Assembly (NCBI GenBank): GCA_017395065.1
Contig: JAFPWH010000011.1
Location: forward strand, 1 to 64,000
DNA: 64,000 bases
Direction of reading: 5' to 3'
Source of the DNA: Clostridia bacterium
GTDB lineage: Bacteria > Bacillota > Clostridia > Christensenellales > Aristaeellaceae
Numbering within the stretch: the first letter of the stretch is position 1; the number at the start of each line of letters is the position of its first letter. Positions 27,130 through 34,513 of this stretch are shown here, piece by piece. A program made the translations under genes and the position numbers. The notes below the pieces were generated by a model, which had not been told where the DNA came from, did not search any database, and saw nothing but the letters and a program-made list of their open reading frames with translations.

Positions 27130-27189
27130 AAAAAAAACCGGAGAGGATGCGCACGCGGCTAAACGCCGTATTTCACGCGCATCCTCTCC
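27130..27189 (-). terminator. Terminator overlapping the end of the ECF S-component gene
   Basis: A 13-bp perfect inverted repeat (27140-27152 with 27177-27189) encloses a second small hairpin. On the minus strand it is followed by T8. The outer arm 27177-27189 is inside the coding sequence of the ecfS-like gene and its stop codon (27159-27161) lies in the loop. On the plus strand T5 follows, so it may also end GH4 transcripts. Confidence 0.8.
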
Positions 27190-27845
27190 AGTTTTTCGCC
27201 GAAGGGCCTTGCAAACAGAAGCAAAAAGAACACGTTGGAAAGCACGTAGCTCACCGTGTACGGCACGGCGCTGACCAGCGCGGTCAGGTAAAGGCTCAGA
27301 TGGAACGAACCGTTGTACCACACGACCGTCCAAATGTCCATGATGAAGGAATAGAGCACGCCCGCAAACACGCCGTATACCAAAAGGAGTATGCGGCTCT
27401 TTTTGAGGGGCGAAGCGAGCAGCCCCGCGACGAAGCCGATCATGCCCCAGGAAAGCATCTGAAACGGCGTCCAGGGCCCCTGACCGAAGTAGAAGTTGCT
27501 CAGCGCCGCCGTGAGCGAGCCCGTCAGAAAGCCGGATTCCGCGCCCAGATACATGCCGGTCAGCACGGTAAGCGCGGTCACGGGCTTGAAAAACGGTATG
27601 AAACGCCCGACGATGGACAGCGCGGTCAATACCGACACGATGACCAGACGGCGCGTGCCGGTCTTTTTTTTGTCGAAACCGGAGGCGAACAGCACCACGG
27701 ACAAAACCGCCAGGCACAGCGAAATGAACGCGTAGCGCTTTTCGTGAAACACGGCGATCCCCAAAGCGACGAGCCCCGGCATGAGCACCCAGGGCACCGC
27801 AAAGCGGATCAGCTTCCTCAGGCGCGGATTTTTGATTGGCCTCAT
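27159..27845 (-). CDS. ECF transporter substrate-binding S component
   Basis: The 228-residue integral membrane protein has about six to seven helices. Its core (R-F-I-P-F-F-K-P-V-T-A-L, then G-M-Y-L-G-A-E-S-G-F-L-T-G, then F-G-Q-G-P-W-T-P-F-Q-M) is characteristic of the ECF S-component group that includes predicted cobalamin transporters. It is the vitamin-binding subunit of the importer formed with the ATPase and T protein encoded just upstream. Its ATG overlaps the ATPase stop (ATGA). Last gene of the five-gene operon. The substrate is not provable from sequence; corrinoid is favoured by the toroid/DUF4430 partner. Confidence 0.85.
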   Translation of the reverse strand: MRPIKNPRLRKLIRFAVPWVLMPGLVALGIAVFHEKRYAFISLCLAVLSVVLFASGFDKKKTGTRRLVIVSVLTALSIVGRFIPFFKPVTALTVLTGMYLGAESGFLTGSLTAALSNFYFGQGPWTPFQMLSWGMIGFVAGLLASPLKKSRILLLVYGVFAGVLYSFIMDIWTVVWYNGSFHLSLYLTALVSAVPYTVSYVLSNVFFLLLFARPFGEKLERMRVKYGV

Positions 27846-29464
27846 GCGCGCCTCCGATGGTCCTTGAGAAGCGCACAGGCCTGATCGACCGTGGAAAGAT
27901 TTGCGACCCTATCCCGCGTCATGCGGCTGACGGCGGTGGTGTAGAAGCTGTTGGTGCCGAAAAACGCCCGCGTTTCGTCGCTCGAAACGACCTCGCCCAG
28001 GAAAAACAGCGCGCAGCGGTCGGCGACCTCGGCGGCGAACTCCACGTCGTGCGTCACGATGAGCACGCTCGCGCCGCCCTGCCTTAGCTGCCGTACGATG
28101 TTTGCGAATTGCGCCTTCGTGTTTGCGTCCAGCCCCTTCGTGGGCTCGTCCAGCATCAGCAGGCGCGGCTTTTGCGAGAGCACCTTGGCAAGCGCGAGCA
28201 GCTGCTGCTGCCCGCCGGACAGGTCGTAGGGGTGCATGTCGTAAAGCTCCGTAAGATCGAAGGGGAAGGCAGACGTGTCCACGCCCTTCAATTCCTCGCG
28301 CACGCTGTTTCTCAAAAACACGGTCTGCGCGTCCTGCGGAAGGAGCGCCACGCAGTTTTTGTACAGATCCTGATTTTTGTAGTCCCTGATCCGCTTTCCG
28401 AAGACGCTGACGTGACCGGCGTAGGGCTTGCTCAGGCCGGAGGCGATCCTCAGCATCGTGCTCTTGCCGGAGCCGTTTCCGCCCAGCACGCAGAGGATCT
28501 CGTTTTCGTACAGCGTAAAGCTCGTGCCCCTGAGCACGTCCGGCAGTTTTTGCGCGTAACGGAAGTATACGTTTTTGAATTCCAGCGCCTTGCCTTCCGC
28601 GTGGACGCGGGGGCTTATTTCCGCCGCGGGCGGCAGAGCGTCAAACGCCGCTTCTATGAAGCGCCTTCCCTCGTTCACCGTAAGGGGACAGGGAAGAGGA
28701 GTGTCGAAACGCGCGTGCAGCCTTACGGCCGCGGGCAGATAGGGCAGAAATTCGCTGTCCTTTTGAAGTGCACAGGCGGTCTTTCGGGTTTCGCCGAAGG
28801 CGTACACGCGCCCTTCCCTGAGCGCGATGAGCTTTTGGCTGATCGGCAGCGCCTCCTCCAGCCGGTGCTCGATCATCACGACGGTCAGGGAAAGCTCGCG
28901 GTTGAGCTTTGCCACGGTCGAAATGAATTCGCCGGCGGCGATCGGGTCGAGCTGGCTGGTCGGCTCGTCCAGCAGCAGTATGTCCGGCTGCATCACCATC
29001 ACGGCGGCCAGGCTCAGAAGCTGCTTTTGCCCGCCGCTTAATTCGCTCACGCGCTTGTCGAACCAGCTCTCGATCCCGAAAAAACAGGCCATCTCGGCTA
29101 CGCGCCTTCTGATCTCCGCGCTGCTCAGCCCCAGGTTTTCAAGGCCGAAGGCGAGCTCGTGCCAAACCTTGTCGGTCACGATCTGCTGTTCGCTCTTTTG
29201 CATCACGAAGCCGATGCAGGAAGCGGAGACGGCGTCCGGCAATTCGTATACGCTCTGCCCGCCGTATTCGACGCGGCCCTTGAGCTCCCCAAGGGGCGTG
29301 AGCTCCTTTTTGAGGAGCTTGAGCAGCGTGCTTTTGCCGCTGCCCGTCGCGCCGCAAAGCAGCGCAAAGTCGCCCTTCTCGAGCGAAAAGCTTACGCCGC
29401 TGAGCGCCGGGTGGTTTTGGCCGGAATAGGTAAAGCTTACATCTTTGATCTCAAGTATTGCCAT
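27842..29464 (-). CDS. ecfA: ECF transporter ATPase with two fused ABC domains
   Basis: The 540-residue protein fuses the two ECF ATPases. Domain 1 has Walker A G-A-T-G-S-G-K-S-T, signature L-S-G-G-Q-K-Q and Walker B I-L-L-L-D-E-P-T. Domain 2 has G-G-N-G-S-G-K-S-T, L-S-G-G-Q-Q-Q and L-M-L-D-E-P-T. The Q-loop and E-H-R-L/T-H-D-V switch regions are present. It powers uptake by the S component through EcfT. Start 29464 begins with the usual MAILEIKDVSFTY and has GGAGA about 10 bases upstream. It overlaps the ecfT gene by 28 bases, suggesting translational coupling. Confidence 0.93.
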   Translation of the reverse strand: MAILEIKDVSFTYSGQNHPALSGVSFSLEKGDFALLCGATGSGKSTLLKLLKKELTPLGELKGRVEYGGQSVYELPDAVSASCIGFVMQKSEQQIVTDKVWHELAFGLENLGLSSAEIRRRVAEMACFFGIESWFDKRVSELSGGQKQLLSLAAVMVMQPDILLLDEPTSQLDPIAAGEFISTVAKLNRELSLTVVMIEHRLEEALPISQKLIALREGRVYAFGETRKTACALQKDSEFLPYLPAAVRLHARFDTPLPCPLTVNEGRRFIEAAFDALPPAAEISPRVHAEGKALEFKNVYFRYAQKLPDVLRGTSFTLYENEILCVLGGNGSGKSTMLRIASGLSKPYAGHVSVFGKRIRDYKNQDLYKNCVALLPQDAQTVFLRNSVREELKGVDTSAFPFDLTELYDMHPYDLSGGQQQLLALAKVLSQKPRLLMLDEPTKGLDANTKAQFANIVRQLRQGGASVLIVTHDVEFAAEVADRCALFFLGEVVSSDETRAFFGTNSFYTTAVSRMTRDRVANLSTVDQACALLKDHRRRA

Positions 29465-30315
29465 TTGAGCGCGTCTCCGATCTCGATCAATGAGGGCAGC
29501 AGGCACAAAAGAAGGTACGCCCCGTAAGCCGCCGCGCGCGCGGGCGTGAAGAGCAGGGGGTCGGTCGCGGGATAGTAGTTAAAATCCAGATGCCCAAGCC
29601 CCATCAGGATACACACCGCCGCGCCGCTTAGCAGCGTAAGTATCGTCAGCAGCGCGTCCTTTCCCCTGAAACGGTAGGGGGAAAAGCAGGTGCGTTTGCC
29701 GATCCCGTAGCCCCGCGCCGCCATGCTGTCCGCCGTCACGATGCCGTTTTCCAGCGCCCAGCTCACCATGATCGAAAACACGCTGAGCTTGAGCCTTATG
29801 GCGTCGATGACGTTGTCCTCCCTGTACTGTCCCATGGCCCTTTGCGCCGCGTCCACGTTTTTAGCCTGCGCCTTGAACAGGGGCACGTACCTCAGCGCCA
29901 TGCTGACCAGCAGCGCGAGCTTCGACGAAACGAGCCCGAAGAGGTACAGCAGCTTGTCGCTCGTGATGATCGCCGAGAAGGAGCGGAACCAGTACAGCAC
30001 CGAAACGATCATCGCAGCGGCGGATATGCCGTACAGGAGCGCTTCGAGGGTGACGGGATTGTCGTTGAGCACGAACAGCACCGTGACGCCGTTATGCTGA
30101 AACAGCGGGTTGATCAGTGAAAGCCCGATAAACAGCATAAGACTGAACAGATGCGTGCCCCGCTGGGAGGAACGTGTCCGTATGCAGTAGAGCAGCACCG
30201 AGCCCAGCATGGACAGACTTAGCAGCACCGGGTCGGACGCGAACATGGCGATGCCCGCTGCGGCCAAAAAGTACACGAACACGCTCAGGGGGTTGAATTC
30301 GTCGAAGGCGTTCAA
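29437..30315 (-). CDS. ecfT: ECF transporter transmembrane T component
   Basis: The 292-residue protein has several predicted membrane helices and the cytoplasmic coupling motif A-A-R-G-Y-G (the Ala-Arg-Gly motif of EcfT/CbiQ that docks on the ATPases). A second coupling region is Q-Y-R-E-D-N-V-I-D-A. The start is TTG at 30315 with AAAGGAG 7 bases upstream; no ATG is available in that position. It links the S component to the fused ATPase. Confidence 0.92.
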   Translation of the reverse strand: MNAFDEFNPLSVFVYFLAAAGIAMFASDPVLLSLSMLGSVLLYCIRTRSSQRGTHLFSLMLFIGLSLINPLFQHNGVTVLFVLNDNPVTLEALLYGISAAAMIVSVLYWFRSFSAIITSDKLLYLFGLVSSKLALLVSMALRYVPLFKAQAKNVDAAQRAMGQYREDNVIDAIRLKLSVFSIMVSWALENGIVTADSMAARGYGIGKRTCFSPYRFRGKDALLTILTLLSGAAVCILMGLGHLDFNYYPATDPLLFTPARAAAYGAYLLLCLLPSLIEIGDALKWQYLRSKM

Positions 30316-30348
30316 GCGTTTGCTCCTTTGCAGGCGAAAATTGTTTGG

Positions 30349-31968
30349 CTATTTGCCGCCCGGGCTCTGCTCCCCGTCCCCGGACGGCTTTGTGAGGTAG
30401 GGCTGTACGTCCTGGCCGATGTCCATCGAATACATCCACTGAACCACGTCCCCGTCCTTCAGTCTGTATTCGCCGGCGTTCACGCTCGGGGCGACCCCGT
30501 TTACGTAGTACATCCAGCCGGACTGCTCGCCGTACTCCAATTCGTAGATGTAGGCGATGCCCTTCACGTAGGTCATGGCGATCGCGGAGCCCTGCGCGTC
30601 CAGCTGAATGCCGTACTGCCGGGCGGCCTCGGTCAGGATCTGGTAGGCGCTGTCGCCCGAGGAGATCTCAAAGCGCGTTTCGGGCAGGATCACGCCGTCT
30701 TCGGGGATATACGCGCGCCTTGCGTGGTCGTAGGCGATCGTGTCGCAGCGGATGGACATCGTGACGGCGCCCACGGCATCCTGCTTTTCGGCCCTTTTGC
30801 CGCTGTAATAGGACGCGGTGGATTCGAAATTCGTAAGCAGTATCACCGCGCTCAAAAGCACGAACGCGCCGCCTATGAACAGGTAGTTCTTCGGGCTTTT
30901 TTTGCCCCTGATCCTCAAAAGCACGCAGCAAAACACGCTCAAGAGCGCGAGAAAAGCGATCGCGACGGTCTTGTAGGAGACGCCGGACGTCTCGCTCCGG
31001 ACGGCCTTTTCCCTGTGCGTGTCCGTAAACAGGTACAGGCCGCTCAGCCCGTTCTGATACCGCCAGAGGCTCACGCACGCCGTGAAGGCCTGCGTCGTCG
31101 CGGTCGCGTTGAAAGGACCGCCCAGCACGTGGCTGAAGCTTCCGTCGTCAAGCCTGTAGAGCATGAGCCCGTCGTAGGCGCTGTGTCCGTTTTTCAAAAA
31201 GCGTTGGTCTTTGAAAGGGTCTACGCCCAGCGAGCACAGCGCGATGATCACCTGCGCGGTGCTTTCGGGATTGACGGTCGCGCCGAAACCCATGAACGCG
31301 CCGTCGCTTTGCTGCTTCGTGCTGAGAAAGGCAAGCGCCTCTTCGCAGGCGGAACGCACCGCTTCGTTTTCCGCGCAGTGCGGGGCGAGCGCCTGCAGCG
31401 TCATCGCGGTCACGTCCGTATCGGAATAATTGCCCATGACCGCCCAGCCGCCGTCGCTTTTGCGCAGGGAAAGCAGTGCGGAGACCATTTCTTCAGCGCC
31501 CGGGCCGCCGCCTGTGCGCGTGTTGTTCACAAGATGCAGCCCGTAGACGTAGCTCATGATGCCCTGCGCGCCCGCGCTCTGGTTAAGCGCCTTCTGTACA
31601 TATTCGTCCCCGGCCTGCCCACAGGCGGTCAGCGCCAGCGCGTATTTGAGCTCCTCGGAGGCGGAAAGCACGCGGCCTTCGCTTAGCGCGTTCTTCAGGG
31701 AAGCGCAGTAGGCCTGCCTGTCCAATTCGCAGCCGAACTGCAAAAGCGAGACGACGTACCATTCCGCGCCGCCGGCGGGGGAGGGGATGAGCTCGTTTTT
31801 TATCCAGTCGTCAAGGCTTTCCCTGCCCGAGCGCCGGATCAGGAAGTTCAGCAACTCGTCCGCCGTCTGCTCGGGCGTAAGCCCATCATCGCCAAGGCAG
31901 GAAAGCCCCGACGCGGCGACGGCCAAAAGCGTCAGCAGGCAAAGAAATTTCACGGTGATTCGTTTCAT
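30349..31968 (-). CDS. Membrane protein with alpha-toroid (prenyltransferase-like) and DUF4430/transcobalamin-C-like domains
   Basis: The 539-residue protein has a signal sequence (MKRITVKFLCLLTLLAVAAS). An extracellular helical region of about 270 residues follows, with squalene-cyclase/prenyltransferase-type repeats (R-K-S-D-G-G-W-A-V-M-G, K-Q-Q-S-D-G-A-F-M-G-F-G, R-L-D-D-G-S-F-S-H-V). Two closely spaced membrane helices come next (about residues 330-350 and 362-382). A final beta-domain contains Y-E-L-E-Y-G-E-Q-S-G-W-M-Y-Y-V-N-G and L-K-D-G-D-V-V-Q-W, matching DUF4430 (transcobalamin-like C-terminal, PF14478). Both domains would face outward. This is the domain order of animal intrinsic factor and transcobalamin. 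It lies 33 bases before ecfT, so it is likely a surface ligand-capture subunit of the importer (inference). Confidence 0.75.
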   Translation of the reverse strand: MKRITVKFLCLLTLLAVAASGLSCLGDDGLTPEQTADELLNFLIRRSGRESLDDWIKNELIPSPAGGAEWYVVSLLQFGCELDRQAYCASLKNALSEGRVLSASEELKYALALTACGQAGDEYVQKALNQSAGAQGIMSYVYGLHLVNNTRTGGGPGAEEMVSALLSLRKSDGGWAVMGNYSDTDVTAMTLQALAPHCAENEAVRSACEEALAFLSTKQQSDGAFMGFGATVNPESTAQVIIALCSLGVDPFKDQRFLKNGHSAYDGLMLYRLDDGSFSHVLGGPFNATATTQAFTACVSLWRYQNGLSGLYLFTDTHREKAVRSETSGVSYKTVAIAFLALLSVFCCVLLRIRGKKSPKNYLFIGGAFVLLSAVILLTNFESTASYYSGKRAEKQDAVGAVTMSIRCDTIAYDHARRAYIPEDGVILPETRFEISSGDSAYQILTEAARQYGIQLDAQGSAIAMTYVKGIAYIYELEYGEQSGWMYYVNGVAPSVNAGEYRLKDGDVVQWMYSMDIGQDVQPYLTKPSGDGEQSPGGK

Positions 31969-32025
31969 TCGTTCAATGCACCTTCGCGGTGTGCGGCGGA
32001 AAGCATCCGCCGGTCCGTATGCAAA

Positions 32026-32049
32026 GTGGAGGGGCCGATACCCCTCCAC
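32026..32049 (-). terminator. Hairpin between the first two genes of the ECF operon
   Basis: Perfect 9-bp stem (32026-32034 with 32041-32049), 6-base loop. On the minus strand only TTTG follows, so it is probably an attenuating or mRNA-stabilising hairpin after the first gene, not a full stop. Confidence 0.6.
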
Positions 32050-32106
32050 ATCGGTCGGCTGCTTTTTCACGGCAGCCGCAAGTTCCTCGGCGCGGGTACG
32101 GAAAAC

Positions 32107-32769
32107 TTATTCCACCACACAGACCGGAGGCACGAGGTTCAGACTGTCGCTCACGGCGCTGATCAGCTTTGCGCCGTCGGGCAGGTTGAAGCTCACATTT
32201 CCTTCGGCGTCGGTGACGAACTCGGTCTTTTCGCCGTCGATCACAATGACCGCGCCCTCTACCGGCACGCTCACGGGCATGAAGTTTTCGTCGAAGGTGA
32301 CCATGCTGAGCTTGAGCGTGACATTGCCCGCGCTCACAGCGGCCTGGTCAAAGAAGCTGTAAGCGTCGCTCCAGCCGACGAGGTCGGTGTACACGTAGGC
32401 GTAGACGCGGTCGCCGTTCGTCACGGGATCGGTAAGGCCGTAGGACATGGTGTCGTTTACGTAGTAGCCGTAGCTGCCGCCGTTCTCGACGCCCCAGAGC
32501 TTGGCGAGGGAAAGGCCCCAATCGCCGTAGGCGCTCAGGTAGCCCGCTTCCGCGCCGCCGTCGTAGGCGAACTCGTGTGCAAGATAGAGCGCGTCGTTTA
32601 TGGTCAGCGCGCCGTCCGCGTCCGCGTCGCTCAGCGCGATCGGGCATTCGGCAAGCACGAGGCTGCCGTCGGAGATGGTGACGTATACCACGGGGGTTTC
32701 TTCGGCGCATGCGGCGAACAGGGCGCACAAAAGCGCGGCGCAAAGCATAAGCACGGTTAACTTCTTCAT
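32107..32769 (-). CDS. Small exported protein with EF-hand-like and DUF4430-like segments
   Basis: The 220-residue precursor starts MKKLTVLMLCAALLCALFAACAEE. The cysteine before AEE could be a lipoprotein cysteine, although the lipobox is imperfect. The mature part has a calcium-loop-like D-A-D-A-D-G-A-L-T-I-N-D-A motif. A segment with G-G-S-Y-G-Y-Y-V-N-D and T-N-G-D-R-V-Y-A-Y-V resembles the end of DUF4430 domains. A carboxypeptidase-regulatory-like strand set follows (V-E-G-A-V-I-V-I-D-G, D-A-E-G-N-V-S-F-N-L). AAAGGAG lies 10-11 bases before the ATG. First gene of the ECF operon. Likely a surface ligand-binding accessory protein (inference). Confidence 0.7.
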   Translation of the reverse strand: MKKLTVLMLCAALLCALFAACAEETPVVYVTISDGSLVLAECPIALSDADADGALTINDALYLAHEFAYDGGAEAGYLSAYGDWGLSLAKLWGVENGGSYGYYVNDTMSYGLTDPVTNGDRVYAYVYTDLVGWSDAYSFFDQAAVSAGNVTLKLSMVTFDENFMPVSVPVEGAVIVIDGEKTEFVTDAEGNVSFNLPDGAKLISAVSDSLNLVPPVCVVE

Positions 32770-32866
32770 GATGGCGTAACTCCTTTGATACTTTGAAATT
32801 CCGGCGGGCGCGGCGCGTTTTTCGCGCATGCACAATAAGCGCGGCGCACTTTGCCCAACACAGATA

Positions 32867-32895
32867 ATCTTATCAGCTTTCCACTGTTTCGTCAA
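32867..32895 (-). promoter_or_regulatory. Promoter of the ECF importer operon
   Basis: Minus strand: TTGACG (32895-32890), 17-base spacer, TAAGAT (32872-32867). The leader to the first ATG is only about 90 bases, too short for a cobalamin riboswitch, and none is recognised. Confidence 0.65.
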
Positions 32896-32949
32896 GCTTT
32901 GACGCGCGATATTTTAAGAAAAAAACAAACTTGCGGCGCGCTGCGGGCA

Positions 32950-32978
32950 TTGAAAAAGCGCGCGAACTGTGGTAGAAT
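32950..32978 (+). promoter_or_regulatory. Promoter of the HATPase-like/STAS pair
   Basis: TTGAAA (32950-32955), 17-base spacer, TAGAAT (32973-32978), divergent from the ECF operon promoter; start codon at 33066. Confidence 0.7.
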
Positions 32979-33065
32979 ACCCTTAAAGTTCCCAAAGGGC
33001 GCTTGCCGCCTCCGCACGGCGGCACCCGGTTACGCAAGCGAAACGATTTAGGAGGAAATAAACCC

Positions 33066-33620
33066 ATGAGATCGGATACGGTTTTTATCGACAATCAGGG
33101 CAACGGTTTTGAAGAAGCGCTCAACCAGACCCGCAAGGTGGCCGCTTATGAAGAGCTTGGCGAGAAAAATTCGCTGCAGCTGCAGCTGATGACCGAAGAA
33201 ATGCTCTCGCTCGCGCGCAGCGTGACCGGCGAACTGCAGGCCAAGTTCTGGCTGGAGTGCGAGGAGCAGAAATACGTGCTGCACATGAGCACGAAGACCA
33301 TCATGGACAACGACAAGCGCTATAAGCTCATCTCCTCGACCACGTCCAACAGGAACGAGGCCGCAAAGGGCTTTCTGGGCAAGCTCAGGGACGCTTTCGA
33401 GCAAGCCATGGTCATGGATACCGACTTCAGTCGCTTTGACGCGCCCGTGGACATCATGGTCACCATGCCCCAGATCGTCTACCACGAATCGCCCGAATGG
33501 GACGGCTACGAGAGAAGCATTTTGCAGCGCATCGCCGACAACGTAAAGATCGGCATTCGCGGCGGCACGGTCGACATGAGCGTGACGAAGGATTTCGCTG
33601 CCCGAAAGGAGAATGTGTGA
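33066..33620 (+). CDS. Degenerate anti-sigma-factor (HATPase)-like protein
   Basis: The 184-residue cytoplasmic protein is encoded directly before a STAS gene. The segment L-Q-L-M-T-E-E-M-L-S-L-A-R resembles the N-box helix of RsbW/SpoIIAB-type kinases, but the ATP/Mg asparagine is replaced by Ser. I cannot find the D-x-G-x-G and G-x-G boxes. It may have kept the fold and STAS binding without kinase activity, or be a different family. GGAGG lies 11 bases before the ATG. It overlaps nothing; the STAS start is 2 bases after its stop. No sigma-factor gene is nearby. Confidence 0.55.
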   Translation: MRSDTVFIDNQGNGFEEALNQTRKVAAYEELGEKNSLQLQLMTEEMLSLARSVTGELQAKFWLECEEQKYVLHMSTKTIMDNDKRYKLISSTTSNRNEAAKGFLGKLRDAFEQAMVMDTDFSRFDAPVDIMVTMPQIVYHESPEWDGYERSILQRIADNVKIGIRGGTVDMSVTKDFAARKENV

Positions 33621-33621
33621 T

Positions 33622-33918
33622 ATGACCATAAACAAAAGCCTGACCGGCGGAAAGCTCACCCTGAGCCTCGACGGACGTCTGGACATTTTGACCGCGCCCG
33701 ACTTCGAGCATCTCGTGAAAAACGAACTGGAAGACGTGACGGAGCTCGTCATCGACATGGAAAAGCTGGAGTACATCTCCTCCGCAGGCCTCAGAGTCCT
33801 TCTGACCGCCAGAAAGCTCATGCAGAACAAGGGCGGCATGAAGATCGTCGGCGCCAACCAGCTCGTCAAAGAGGTGTTCGAGGTGACCGGCTTTGCGAGT
33901 ATTCTGAACATCGAGTGA
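33622..33918 (+). CDS. STAS-domain anti-anti-sigma factor
   Basis: The 98-residue protein is a complete SpoIIAA/RsbV-like STAS domain: L-D-G-R-L-D-I-L-T-A-P, then the phosphorylation-site loop Y-I-S-S-A-G-L-R-V (S53/S54). Such proteins bind an anti-sigma kinase when unphosphorylated. ATG 33622 is chosen over ATG 33613 because AAAGGAGA is 9 bases from the former and almost touching the latter. It pairs with the upstream HATPase-like protein in a partner-switch-like module; the output is unknown. Confidence 0.88.
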   Translation: MTINKSLTGGKLTLSLDGRLDILTAPDFEHLVKNELEDVTELVIDMEKLEYISSAGLRVLLTARKLMQNKGGMKIVGANQLVKEVFEVTGFASILNIE

Positions 33919-34059
33919 CGCTTTTTTTTGAAGTACACATGCGCCGCGGCCGATCGCCGCGGCTGCGTTTTGTTTATCGGGAACCCCTTTGCAGGCCTTC
34001 GCGGCCGAATGATGTGCTTGCATCCGATACCGCCAGACGAAAAAAATTTTGAAAAACGG

Positions 34060-34088
34060 TTTACTTCCGCGCTTTAATGTGTTAAAAT
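34060..34088 (+). promoter_or_regulatory. Promoter of the yerC-paaK-ACT operon
   Basis: TTTACT (34060-34065), 17-base spacer, TAAAAT (34083-34088), about 88 bases before the yerC start. Confidence 0.6.
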
Positions 34089-34175
34089 ACAAAATAAAGA
34101 AGCCCGTCGCCGTTTTCCGCGCAGGCCGCCGACAGGCACGCACCCTGCGCATACTCTGCAAAAGGGGGAGAGAAC

Positions 34176-34484
34176 TTGGGTAAAAAGACCAAACAAAACG
34201 GCACCGACAGCATGTACGAGGCGATACTGCTGCTGAAGGATCTGGATGAATGCAAGCGCTTTTTTGAGGACCTTTGCTCGCCCACGGAGCTTAGGAGCAT
34301 GGAGCAGCGCTACGACGTGGCGGTATACCTGATGCAGGACAAGGTGTACGCGGATATTCTCGACAGGACCGGCGCCAGCAGTGCGACTATCAGCCGCGTG
34401 CGCCGCAACATACTCGACAGCCGCACCGGGGGCGCGATGAGGCAGCTCATCGTGCGTCAGGGGCTGGCAGAGGATAAAGATTAA
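34176..34484 (+). CDS. yerC: YerC/YecD-family TrpR-related repressor
   Basis: The 102-residue helical protein matches the TrpR-like fold. The DNA-binding helices include L-C-S-P-T-E-L-R-S-M-E-Q-R-Y and the turn T-G-A-S-S-A-T-I-S-R-V-R-R. The start is TTG with GGGGGAG 5 bases upstream. In this family the signal may be tryptophan or unknown. It is followed 29 bases later by paaK, so it may regulate that operon, perhaps in response to aromatic amino-acid status (inference). Confidence 0.88.
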   Translation: MGKKTKQNGTDSMYEAILLLKDLDECKRFFEDLCSPTELRSMEQRYDVAVYLMQDKVYADILDRTGASSATISRVRRNILDSRTGGAMRQLIVRQGLAEDKD

Positions 34485-34513
34485 ACCCACTCGACGAAAG
34501 GAATGAACAGCCC

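Noticed and set aside
32770-32866. Cobalamin riboswitch upstream of the ECF operon
   Set aside because: Leader is only about 90 bases and lacks a B12-box-like sequence.
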